A program made the position numbers and the translations under genes. The notes beneath the pieces were generated by a model. It did not search any database. It was not told where the DNA came from and saw only the letters and a program-made list of their open reading frames with translations. A stretch of 6,637 nucleotides of DNA. It comes from JBOFCO01 sp051646105 (GTDB lineage: Bacteria; Pseudomonadota; Alphaproteobacteria; Rhodobacterales; Rhodobacteraceae). The DNA lies in the NCBI GenBank assembly GCA_051646105.1, contig JBOFCO010000065.1, forward strand, positions 1 to 6,637. Direction: 5' to 3'. This document shows, in pieces, positions 1 to 5,866 of this stretch. The number at the start of each line of letters is the position of its first letter. Position 1 is the first letter of the stretch.

Positions 1-1208
1 ACCGCCAGGGCAGCCATGACGGCATCCAGTCCGAAGCTGTAAAAGACCAGAATGATCGGGATGGTCGAAAGCTGCACCACGGCCTGATACCAGAACCACC
101 AGTCCGACCGGCCCATATTTCGGATCAGCGCAGCCTGCATGATGCCAAGACCCGCCATGACGCCGATGACGCAGAAGCACTGCAGCGTAAACACCGCACC
201 CTCCCACTGCACGCCAAAGGCCAGTGGCACCGCGGTCGGCGCGACCGCCATCAACCCCGCAAATACCGGAAACGCGAGGCCTGCGGACGTATAGCTCGCC
301 GCAAGATACGCCTGCCTGCTTTTCTCGCCTTCGTGCTGCAGGCTTGCCAGCAGCACGCTCGATACCGGCGCAAAGCAGCCGACCGTCAGATCTTTCAGCA
401 TCTGAAACAGGCGGCGGCCAAAATAGAACAGGCCCAGCACGGCAGGGCCGAGGAAAACGCCAAGCAGGAACTGGTCGATCCGGACCTCGTAAAGGATCTT
501 GCTGCCCATGGCATAGCCGCCAAATCCCAGCAGCTCCTTCAGCGACCGCCAGCGGATCTGCGCGCCAGGCCGCCATTTCGCACCGGCAAACGCCACGATC
601 ATGCCTGTTAGCGAGGTGATTACCTGCGACGCGACCAGCGCCCACAGCGCGAAACCCGTCAGGACCATTGCCAGACAGACAACCGCGCCGATGCCGTTCG
701 CGATGGTGGTGCGCAGCGCCACCGAACGGAACTGCATGCGCCGCACGATCAGCGAAGCGGGGACAGTCAGAAGCGCATCGAATATCAGCCGCAGCCCAAG
801 AACGGGCAGAATGCTTTCCAGCAGCGGCACCCCGCTCCATGCGGCAATCCATGGCGACAGGGCGAACAGTAAGACGTAGCCCGCGATTGCCGTGGCAAGC
901 ACCAGCCAGAACATTGTGTCGAGATGGTCCTGCCGCAGTTCTGCCCGCTGCACCAGCGCCTCGCCAAAAGCGCTGGGGATCAGCACGGCGATCAGCGTGA
1001 TGATAGCGACGGCAAAGGCAACGGCGCCGAAATCCTCGGGCGCCAGAATGCGCGAGGTGACCAGAAACACCACAGCGGCGAGAAGTGTCGAGACCCCGAT
1101 GTTGACAAAGCTCCACGCGACGCCCCACAGCGCTGCGCGCGCCCGTCCGGTGGACAGATGCGCCAGCCCTGCGCCTTGACCCTCTGATTGTGCTGCCGTG
1201 TCAGCCAT
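1..1208 (-). CDS. Wzx-type polysaccharide/oligosaccharide flippase, C-terminus cut by the window edge
   Basis: Integral inner-membrane protein of the MOP-exporter superfamily (polysaccharide synthesis/oligosaccharide flippase type), expected to flip lipid-linked saccharide units for exopolysaccharide or LPS O-antigen. Translating the minus strand gives 402 open codons without a stop to base 1; family members are usually about 450-500 aa, so the last TM helices are missing. A soluble Ala-rich N-terminus (about 1-25) precedes serial hydrophobic segments near 27-50, 60-80, 98-120, 165-208, 244-262, 306-330, 337-360 and 371-398. A family-typical stretch FGEALVQR (81-88) follows the second helix. 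The start is uncertain: ATG at 1208 (MADTAAQ) is called, but an in-frame ATG at 1220 adds MDRI, and neither has a good Shine-Dalgarno. It is divergent from cobQ. The substrate cannot be told from sequence, and no glycosyltransferase neighbour is visible. Confidence 0.88.
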   Translation of the reverse strand, partial: MADTAAQSEGQGAGLAHLSTGRARAALWGVAWSFVNIGVSTLLAAVVFLVTSRILAPEDFGAVAFAVAIITLIAVLIPSAFGEALVQRAELRQDHLDTMFWLVLATAIAGYVLLFALSPWIAAWSGVPLLESILPVLGLRLIFDALLTVPASLIVRRMQFRSVALRTTIANGIGAVVCLAMVLTGFALWALVASQVITSLTGMIVAFAGAKWRPGAQIRWRSLKELLGFGGYAMGSKILYEVRIDQFLLGVFLGPAVLGLFYFGRRLFQMLKDLTVGCFAPVSSVLLASLQHEGEKSRQAYLAASYTSAGLAFPVFAGLMAVAPTAVPLAFGVQWEGAVFTLQCFCVIGVMAGLGIMQAALIRNMGRSDWWFWYQAVVQLSTIPIILVFYSFGLDAVMAALA

Positions 1209-1425
1209 GATCCGGTCCATGATAACCGACACAAGCTGACGCCGTCGGGAGAAGGGGGTTCACGTCGAGGTTGTAGCCCATCCCGGACGCGCTTGAAGCA
1301 TCGATGGCGATTGCCGTTCAGACACGGCGAAGCTTTGCCGAAACGGCGCACTTGCGCTGTGACCCGGCCTGTCGCAGAACGGCCCGCACGGTAAGGGCCA
1401 CAGGTATCATCACCGGGGAAGAACG
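1209..1425. promoter_or_regulatory. Divergent intergenic region between flippase and cobQ
   Basis: About 217 bp (205 if the flippase starts at 1220) must hold the promoters of both divergent genes. I find no convincing -35/-10 pair. Two small adjacent inverted repeats lie at 1311-1330 and 1337-1347. I looked for the conserved cores of the cobalamin riboswitch, including a B12 box and the CCCGCAAC-like core, and saw none. No tRNA or conserved ORF is evident. Confidence 0.5.
1311..1347 (+). repeat. Two adjacent short hairpins in the cobQ leader
   Basis: The first hairpin pairs GCCGT (1313-1317) with ACGGC (1324-1328) around a 6-nt loop and extends by a U-G and a U-A pair at 1311-1312/1329-1330. 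The second pairs GCCG (1337-1340) with CGGC (1344-1347) around AAA. Neither has a T-tract, so they are not intrinsic terminators. They could structure the cobQ 5' leader or be chance in GC-rich DNA. Confidence 0.3.
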
Positions 1426-2871
1426 ATGCGCGCGCTGATGGTGCAGGGCATAGGGTCGGATGTCGGCAAGTCGCTGATCGTCGCGGGCCTTTGCCGCGCA
1501 GCACGGAACCGGGGGATCAGCGTCGCGCCGTTCAAGCCGCAGAACATGTCGAACAATGCCGCCGTGACGGTGGATGGCGGAGAGATCGGGCGTGCGCAGG
1601 CGGTGCAGGCGCTGGCGGCAGGCGTGCACCTCCACAGCGACATGAACCCCGTGCTGATCAAGCCGCAGACGGAGACGGGCGCACAGGTAATCGTGCAGGG
1701 CAGGCGGATGGGCCACCGCGAGGCGGGCGACTACATGGCAACGCGGGGCAGTCTGCTGGTGCCGGTGATGGAGAGTTTTGCGCGGCTGAAGGCGGCGCAT
1801 GATCTGGTCATCGTGGAAGGCGCAGGCAGCCCGGCAGAGGTCAATCTGCGCAAGGGCGACATTGCCAACATGGGCTTTGCGCGGGCAGCGGATTGCCCTG
1901 TCGTGCTGCTGGGCGACATCGACCGGGGCGGGGTGATTGCGCAGATTGTCGGCACGCAGGCGGTGTTGGATGCGGAGGATGCGGCGCTGGTGGCGGGGTT
2001 CATCGTCAACCGCTTACGCGGCGATGTCAGGCTTTTTGATGACGGATACCGCTTCATCGCGGACCGCACGGGCTGGCGCGGGTTCGGTGTGGTGCCGTGG
2101 TTTGCCGATGCAAGGCTGCTGCCTGCGGAGGACGCGCTCGACATGGGCGCGCCAGTGCACCGGGGTGCGGTCAAGATCGCATGGCTGGCCCTGTCGCGCG
2201 TGGCAAATTTCGATGATCTGGACCCGCTGAAGCAGGAACCGGGCGTGCATCTGGTGATGGTGCGGCCCGGGCAGGCCATCCCCGGCGACGCGGCGCTGGT
2301 GATCATTCCGGGCACCAAATCGACGCGGGGCGATCTCGCCTTTCTGCGCGCGCAGGGGTGGGACGTGGACCTGACAGCGCATCACCGCAGGGGCGGGCGG
2401 ATACTGGGGCTGTGCGGCGGCTATCAGATGCTGGGTCAGACGGTCGCCGACCCGCTGGGTGTCGATGGCGATACAGGCGCCACCCCGGGCCTCGGCCTGC
2501 TGGATGTGGAAACGGTCATGGCGGCGGAAAAGCGGGTAAAGGTCACGCAGGCACGGCATGCGGGGACAGGGCAGGGGGTGCAGGGATACGAGATTCACAT
2601 GGGGGTGACGTCGGGAGCCGACTGCGCCCGCCCCTTCGCCGAAGTGGATGGCGCGCCGGAAGGCGCAGTGTCGGGTGACGGTCTGGTTGAGGGCAGCTAT
2701 CTGCACGGGCTGTTCACGGCGGATGCATTCCGGACGGCCTATCTGGCGACTCTGGGCGTGCCTAGGTGGGGGCAGAGCTATGGCGCCGCCGTGGATGCCG
2801 CGCTCGACCGGCTGGCGGCACATCTGGAACAGCATCTGGACGTGAGTGCCCTGCTTGCGCTGGCACGCTGA
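1426..2871 (+). CDS. cobQ: Cobyric acid synthase (adenosylcobyrinate a,c-diamide amidotransferase)
   Basis: Cytosolic enzyme of adenosylcobalamin synthesis: it amidates carboxyl groups b, d, e and g of adenosylcobyrinic acid a,c-diamide using glutamine and ATP. At 481 aa it is normal length and looks intact. The N-terminal synthetase domain carries a P-loop-like GSDVGKS (10-16), the family block APFKPQNMSNNA (34-45) and IVEGAGSPAEVNL (129-141). The C-terminal class I glutamine amidotransferase domain (about 247-435) has the nucleophile elbow GLCGGYQMLG (328-337; Cys330) and the catalytic His in GSYLHGLF (423-430; His427). The start is supported by GGGGAAG at 1415-1421; ATG at 1438 is possible but would shorten the conserved start. 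Oddity: residue 9 is Ile (ATA), where homologues usually have Thr (GTxSDVGKS). No other cob gene adjoins it, and a toxin island follows. Confidence 0.97.
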   Translation: MRALMVQGIGSDVGKSLIVAGLCRAARNRGISVAPFKPQNMSNNAAVTVDGGEIGRAQAVQALAAGVHLHSDMNPVLIKPQTETGAQVIVQGRRMGHREAGDYMATRGSLLVPVMESFARLKAAHDLVIVEGAGSPAEVNLRKGDIANMGFARAADCPVVLLGDIDRGGVIAQIVGTQAVLDAEDAALVAGFIVNRLRGDVRLFDDGYRFIADRTGWRGFGVVPWFADARLLPAEDALDMGAPVHRGAVKIAWLALSRVANFDDLDPLKQEPGVHLVMVRPGQAIPGDAALVIIPGTKSTRGDLAFLRAQGWDVDLTAHHRRGGRILGLCGGYQMLGQTVADPLGVDGDTGATPGLGLLDVETVMAAEKRVKVTQARHAGTGQGVQGYEIHMGVTSGADCARPFAEVDGAPEGAVSGDGLVEGSYLHGLFTADAFRTAYLATLGVPRWGQSYGAAVDAALDRLAAHLEQHLDVSALLALAR

Positions 2872-2873
2872 CC

Positions 2874-2905
2874 TTGACAGGCGGGCCCTGCCGCGTGAGT
2901 GTGAT
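2874..2905 (+). promoter_or_regulatory. Possible promoter of the toxin operon (weak)
   Basis: A perfect TTGACA hexamer (2874-2879) begins 3 nt after the cobQ stop and about 100 bp before the next gene. No good -10 lies at the usual 16-18 bp; the best later match is TGTGAT at 2900-2905, which gives too long a spacer (20 bp). An 8-bp palindrome TGAATTCA sits at 2911-2918. The -35 match may be chance. No intrinsic terminator for cobQ is visible in 2872-2980, so read-through into the island is possible. Confidence 0.25.
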
Positions 2906-2980
2906 GGCATTGAATTCACGCAATCTGACCCAACCGGATGAGCCTAAAGGCATTCTCCTGCGCCAAAGGATCAAAGCCAG

Positions 2981-3385
2981 ATGCTTCCCGTGCTGACGAC
3001 CAATCAGATGATGAGCGGGATCGCCCGCGACGAGGACTTTGCCGAATGGTTTGTTGAGGATGTGATGAAACAGCACATCCCCGACCCCTATTATGCCGTC
3101 TCCCCCGAAGGGCTGCGCGAGATGACGGTCAACGGGCGCGACTATGCCCGCAAATGCGGCATCACCGACTTTCCGTCGCAGGCGCATTTCGTGATCCTGA
3201 TGTGGAAGATCGGTGCCAACTTCTGGCTGCAACCGGGCTTTCGCGAGGTGGCGATGAACACGGCGATGCTGGGACCGGACAAGATCGACAGGTTTTACGC
3301 CGTGCCCAAGGATCAGGCGGTGCATGCGATCATGAATTGCAACGATACATATTGGTATCCGCATCTGCAGGAGCCAATTTCATGA
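2981..3385 (+). CDS. Small conserved-looking protein of a T6SS effector locus, function unknown (candidate adaptor/chaperone)
   Basis: A 134-aa soluble protein with no signal peptide or TM segment that I can see, probably mostly helical. An AAGGA at 2966-2970 lies 10 nt before the ATG, and an in-frame stop just upstream rules out a much longer N-terminus. Notable elements are an N-terminal helix rich in acidic and aromatic residues (DFAEWFVEDVM, 19-29), GLREMTVNGRDYARKCGI (44-61), a hydrophobic core HFVILMWKIGANFW (69-82) and an aromatic end NDTYWYP (121-127). From memory this layout (LRxxIxxGxxRAxxYGI, then a LMF-like helix) recalls small uncharacterised proteins beside PAAR/VgrG effector genes; I cannot name a family with confidence. 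Its stop overlaps the toxin start (ATGA), so the two are translationally coupled. That placement fits a toxin-loading adaptor or chaperone, which is inference. It is not recognisably DUF4123, DUF1795 (Eag) or DUF2169. Confidence 0.8.
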   Translation: MLPVLTTNQMMSGIARDEDFAEWFVEDVMKQHIPDPYYAVSPEGLREMTVNGRDYARKCGITDFPSQAHFVILMWKIGANFWLQPGFREVAMNTAMLGPDKIDRFYAVPKDQAVHAIMNCNDTYWYPHLQEPIS

Positions 3386-4206
3386 GCGGGTATCTGGCCG
3401 ATGCCGGAGTTGATGTCACTCAGCGCCGAAGCGCGTGGGAGACCCTTTCCAACATGAATGATGCATATGGTGAACTCGCCATTGATGTGGGCCTCGCGGC
3501 GGGTGGTGCTATTCCCATGGTTGGATGGGGTGCCGATGCGATTGCACTCGGGCGGTCATGGAGCAGCGGCACGTGGACCGACGTTATGTTCGATCTTGCC
3601 GGATTTGTTCCCGCTCTTGGCGATACCGCAAAGGGCGCAAGGGTCGTAGCAAAGCTTGACGACCTTCGCCGCACGCTGGACATCGCGAACACGGCGATGG
3701 GGCGGATGTTTCAAAGCACCAAAGAAGCAGCAGCAAAATACTGGGACGACGTCATGGCATCACGCAAGGCGGCCTATGATGAGGCTGTGCGTGCTTGCGG
3801 AACCAACAAGGCCTGTCGTGACTCGAAAGCGCCGATGAAAGGGCCGCAATATGCCCAGACTCCAACCACTAACGGAAACTGGGTAGGCGAGCGGGGCGAC
3901 GGTGTTTGGCATCCTGACGGGGGAGGACCGCCGATTACGTACCGCAACGGATTTCCTGACTTTTCTGCACATTCGCGCGGTCAGGTCGAAATACCCATGA
4001 CCGGTCTGCGCGGTGATCATGCGATGGCTGATAGTGCCATGCGCAATCAGTTGGGTGACCAAAACTGGACACGCCCTCCCGGCTATACGTGGCACCACAA
4101 GGAAGACGGCGTTACCATGCAGCTTGTTCCAACCTCAATCAACAACACCTATGGTCACACCGGTGGCGCATCGCTTTACAGTGGTGCGAATTCAGGAGGG
4201 TTCTGA
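3382..4206 (+). CDS. Polymorphic toxin with C-terminal WHH-type HNH/EndoVII nuclease domain (T6SS cargo)
   Basis: A predicted antibacterial nuclease effector of 274 aa. The start at 3382 overlaps the upstream stop as ATGA; the frame stays open further upstream, but that stretch is a shadow of the preceding gene. Residues 27-86 form a Gly/Ala-rich hydrophobic pre-toxin region with two similar turns, GGAIPMVGWGADA (41-53) and GFVPALGDTAKGA (74-86), a pattern common ahead of Rhs/T6SS toxin domains. A charged helical linker (about 90-150) contains a Cys pair, C139 and C145. The nuclease domain (about 160-274) shows FPDFS (191-195), GDHAMAD (211-217), the hallmark YTWHHKEDG (235-243), MQLVP (246-250) and HTGG (259-262). 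WHH nucleases are known toxin tips, often paired with SUKH immunity as here. Oddities: no fused PAAR, Rhs or VgrG domain; Asn254 where I expect His; lower GC than the flanks. The DNase activity is inferred. Confidence 0.9.
   Translation: MSGYLADAGVDVTQRRSAWETLSNMNDAYGELAIDVGLAAGGAIPMVGWGADAIALGRSWSSGTWTDVMFDLAGFVPALGDTAKGARVVAKLDDLRRTLDIANTAMGRMFQSTKEAAAKYWDDVMASRKAAYDEAVRACGTNKACRDSKAPMKGPQYAQTPTTNGNWVGERGDGVWHPDGGGPPITYRNGFPDFSAHSRGQVEIPMTGLRGDHAMADSAMRNQLGDQNWTRPPGYTWHHKEDGVTMQLVPTSINNTYGHTGGASLYSGANSGGF
4194..4200 (+). promoter_or_regulatory. Shine-Dalgarno of the immunity gene inside the toxin's 3' end
   Basis: AGGAGGG lies 9 nt before the ATG at 4210 and within the last codons of the toxin. 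It is the strongest plus-strand ribosome binding site in the island, consistent with ample synthesis of the immunity protein. Confidence 0.75.
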
Positions 4207-4209
4207 CCT

Positions 4210-4770
4210 ATGGCCGGTACGAAGCACATCATTGGCCCGAACGGCAACCAATGGTCCGATACGTCACAGCTTCCGGCAAAAGTGGCTGATTTTGAAAAGT
4301 CGTCTGGCTTGCGGTTCCCGGACGACTATCGCGCATTTCTTTTACGCTATGATGGTGGGCGGCCATATCCGAACACTTTCAAAGTCGCGGTGCCGCCAGA
4401 GCTTTGGGACATGGCCGAGGATTTGACCTATGTTGACCCGTTGTACAGCTGGGATTTCAGCAGGTCACTGCTCGACAAAACCACTTACTATGAAGGAACG
4501 CCTCAAGGCCTGTGGTTCATTGGTTGTGATCCTGGTGGCCTGGAGCTGCTTTTGTCGATGCGGGCAAAAGATCATGGCGCTGTGTACTCCTGGCGAGGGA
4601 CATATACCGCTTGGGGAACAAACGGAAACGATCAAGCAACCTTGTATTTCCAAGCAGACTCGTTTGACGCGTTTGTGTTTGGTCTGTTCGACACCCCCGA
4701 TGGCCAAGGTTATGACTATTGGAAAACACCAAATCAAATTCTGCTCGCCCGCGATCTGATCCTCACCTGA
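4210..4770 (+). CDS. SUKH-superfamily (SMI1/KNR4-like) immunity protein
   Basis: A 186-aa cytosolic protein predicted to bind and neutralise the WHH nuclease encoded 3 nt upstream. SUKH signatures are visible: an N-terminal helix ADFEKSSGLRFPDDYRAFLL (26-45) followed by the loop RYDGGRP (46-52), the central strand LWFIGCDPGGLELLLSM (101-117), AVYSW (124-128), and the terminal helix SFDAFVFGLFD (151-161). SUKH proteins are among the commonest immunity partners of nuclease toxins, including WHH types, so domain and position agree. Its strong Shine-Dalgarno favours expression. Base composition is low for the window: two sampled 60-base lines here hold about 43-45% GC and a third 50%, against 73% in a sampled cobQ line. 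It uses TTA Leu codons that are rare in GC-rich hosts, which suggests recent transfer with the toxin. Exact SUKH subfamily is not assignable by eye. Confidence 0.88.
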   Translation: MAGTKHIIGPNGNQWSDTSQLPAKVADFEKSSGLRFPDDYRAFLLRYDGGRPYPNTFKVAVPPELWDMAEDLTYVDPLYSWDFSRSLLDKTTYYEGTPQGLWFIGCDPGGLELLLSMRAKDHGAVYSWRGTYTAWGTNGNDQATLYFQADSFDAFVFGLFDTPDGQGYDYWKTPNQILLARDLILT

Positions 4771-4771
4771 C

Positions 4772-5569
4772 ATGTTCTTCCCCCATGCCATACGCATGAC
4801 CTTCCCGGAGCACTATCCCGATAGCGTCCGTGATCTTATGCTGCCTATGGTGTCTATCACTCTGTCAGAACATGACGCGCATGTCCTTGGCGGGTTCAGC
4901 ATGGCCTTTCGCGCCGCGATGACGGGGCCTGCGGCTGAGGACTACTTCTCCATCGGCTTTCTCGACACTCTGGATAACGTGATGGCGCAGTTCCCGGACG
5001 GGGTGATGCCGCGCATTGGCTATTGCAGCTGGAAGGCAGGCTCAATCAGCAATGCGCCTGCCAAGGGTGCAAAAGGCGTTCTGCAGGTCATCTCACGCGA
5101 TGATCCGCGTGTGGGGCAGGCGATGGTGGCGCATGTGGTGATGGCGGAACCCGTGGTGCTGCACCTGCGGCCTTGGGTGAAAATTCCCGAATGGGCCGAG
5201 TTTCGCCTGTTCATCAGGGACGCGCACGTGATCGGCGCGTCGCAGTACATGCACCGCGAGACCTATCCCCCGATCAGCCAGAACGAGCCCGCGATCCTCG
5301 CCGCTTTGCAGGCAATGGCCGAAGCGCTGCTGCCGGAACTGCATGTGCATGAAGTGGTGGCAGATGTCTTTGTCGCGCCGCAGGGCAAGGGCTTTCACGC
5401 AACCCTGATCGAGCTGAACCCGTTTATGCCGGCCACCGATCCCTGCCTTTTCTCTTGGGCCAAAGGCGGTGATTTTGACGGCAGTTTCCGGTTCAACCGC
5501 GCGGACAATTCAACTCACCAAACCGTCGCGCAAGGACCGGACGGCGACTACTGGATCACGGGCCGTTAG
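4772..5569 (+). CDS. CDC123/D123-like ATP-grasp protein (R2K clade), T6SS-associated, copy 1
   Basis: A 265-aa cytosolic protein. The CDC123 family is an ATP-grasp clade; bacterial members linked to T6SS have been proposed to ligate peptides to proteins, and eukaryotic CDC123 assembles eIF2. Visible landmarks: an N-terminal FPEHYPDSVRDLMLP (11-25) matching the family's F-x-x-W-Y-P...ILP start; LRPW (132-135); IPEWAEFRLFIRD (138-150) with GASQ (155-158); ADVFV (197-201; Asp198); LIELNPF (212-218; Glu214, Asn216) and TDPCLFSW (222-229). Asp198, Glu214 and Asn216 should bind Mg-ATP. The two clade lysines appear to be Arg81 and Ile107 instead. An extra C-terminal motif GGDFDGSFRF (232-241) is shared with the minus-strand paralogue. 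The start is coupled to the immunity stop (TGA-C-ATG) and has no clear Shine-Dalgarno; ATG at 4796 (MTFPEHYP) is a real alternative that fits the family start better. Confidence 0.82.
   Translation: MFFPHAIRMTFPEHYPDSVRDLMLPMVSITLSEHDAHVLGGFSMAFRAAMTGPAAEDYFSIGFLDTLDNVMAQFPDGVMPRIGYCSWKAGSISNAPAKGAKGVLQVISRDDPRVGQAMVAHVVMAEPVVLHLRPWVKIPEWAEFRLFIRDAHVIGASQYMHRETYPPISQNEPAILAALQAMAEALLPELHVHEVVADVFVAPQGKGFHATLIELNPFMPATDPCLFSWAKGGDFDGSFRFNRADNSTHQTVAQGPDGDYWITGR
5468..5490 (+). repeat. Inverted near-repeat between the two ATP-grasp genes, arm 1
   Basis: This 23-nt segment encodes GDFDGSFR and matches the reverse complement of 5955-5977 at 22 of 23 positions (the single difference is GGC versus GGA for Gly). 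Surrounding coding sequence is much more diverged. Confidence 0.8.
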
Positions 5570-5571
5570 GT
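5570..5571. other. Convergent operon junction with 2-nt gap
   Basis: The plus-strand ATP-grasp gene (stop TAG 5567-5569) and the minus-strand PAAR gene (stop read from 5574 to 5572) end tail to tail with 2 nt between. No hairpin plus T-tract terminator was found for either direction, so transcripts probably overlap. Confidence 0.7.
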
Positions 5572-5865
5572 TCAATCAGCCTTCACAATCGGCACACCCA
5601 TCACCACCTTGCCGCCATGCGCCGTGCCGTCGCCCATGCGCACGATCGGCTTGCCGTTGATCTTGACGATGGACGAGCCCTGCGTGACGGAGTCGGGCGG
5701 GCCGACGCAGACACATTTCGCGCCAACAACGGCCACCGGCATGCCCATGATTTTGACCCCTGTCTGGCCGGGCTCGATGATCGGCCCGCCCACATGCGGC
5801 ACGGGCCCCGGTTCCACCTTGGGGCAGACATGCATCATGCCGATCACGGAAACTGGTTTTGGCAT
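5572..5865 (-). CDS. Stand-alone PAAR-domain spike-tip protein
   Basis: A 97-aa protein that is essentially one PAAR domain: a small zinc-stabilised beta cone that sharpens the VgrG trimer of the T6SS spike and carries effectors. Repeated beta motifs show PAAR character: MMHVCPKVEPGPVPHVGGPI (10-29), GVKIMGMPVAVVG (36-48), CVCVGPPDSVTQGS (51-64), IVKINGKPIVRMGD (66-79) and TAHGG (81-85). Candidate zinc ligands are His12/Cys14, His24, Cys51/Cys53 and His83. The PAAR tetrapeptides are degenerate (PVAV and PIVR). There is no C-terminal toxin extension, so cargo must attach non-covalently or through another protein. The start at 5865 is chosen because GGAGG (5877-5873) sits 7 nt before it; the longer in-frame start at 5895 would overlap the upstream gene and adds only MPKLISGGSD. 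It lies 1 nt after the upstream ATP-grasp gene, so it is co-translated with it. Confidence 0.92.
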   Translation of the reverse strand: MPKPVSVIGMMHVCPKVEPGPVPHVGGPIIEPGQTGVKIMGMPVAVVGAKCVCVGPPDSVTQGSSIVKINGKPIVRMGDGTAHGGKVVMGVPIVKAD

Positions 5866-5866
5866 A

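Noticed and set aside
224..1187. Several plus-strand open frames over the flippase
   Set aside because: They are low-complexity Ala/Arg/Ser frames opposite a clear multi-pass membrane protein.
1209..1425. Cobalamin riboswitch upstream of cobQ
   Set aside because: No B12 box or conserved core was found by eye on either strand.
992..1504. 170-codon minus-strand open frame across the cobQ start
   Set aside because: It overlaps the flippase in another frame and the cobQ 5' end, is Arg-rich, and shows no family resemblance.
2014..2919. 301-codon minus-strand open frame, and 1731-2318 minus
   Set aside because: Both lie antisense to the conserved cobQ and have the Arg/His/Pro-rich composition typical of shadows in GC-rich DNA.
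2872..2980. Attachment site or tRNA at the island boundary
   Set aside because: No tRNA-like fold or direct repeat was found; only a lone TTGACA and a TGAATTCA palindrome.
3154..3381. 76-codon N-terminal extension of the toxin frame
   Set aside because: It overlaps the well-supported 134-aa gene in another frame and does not read like toxin sequence; the ATGA overlap at 3382 gives a natural start.
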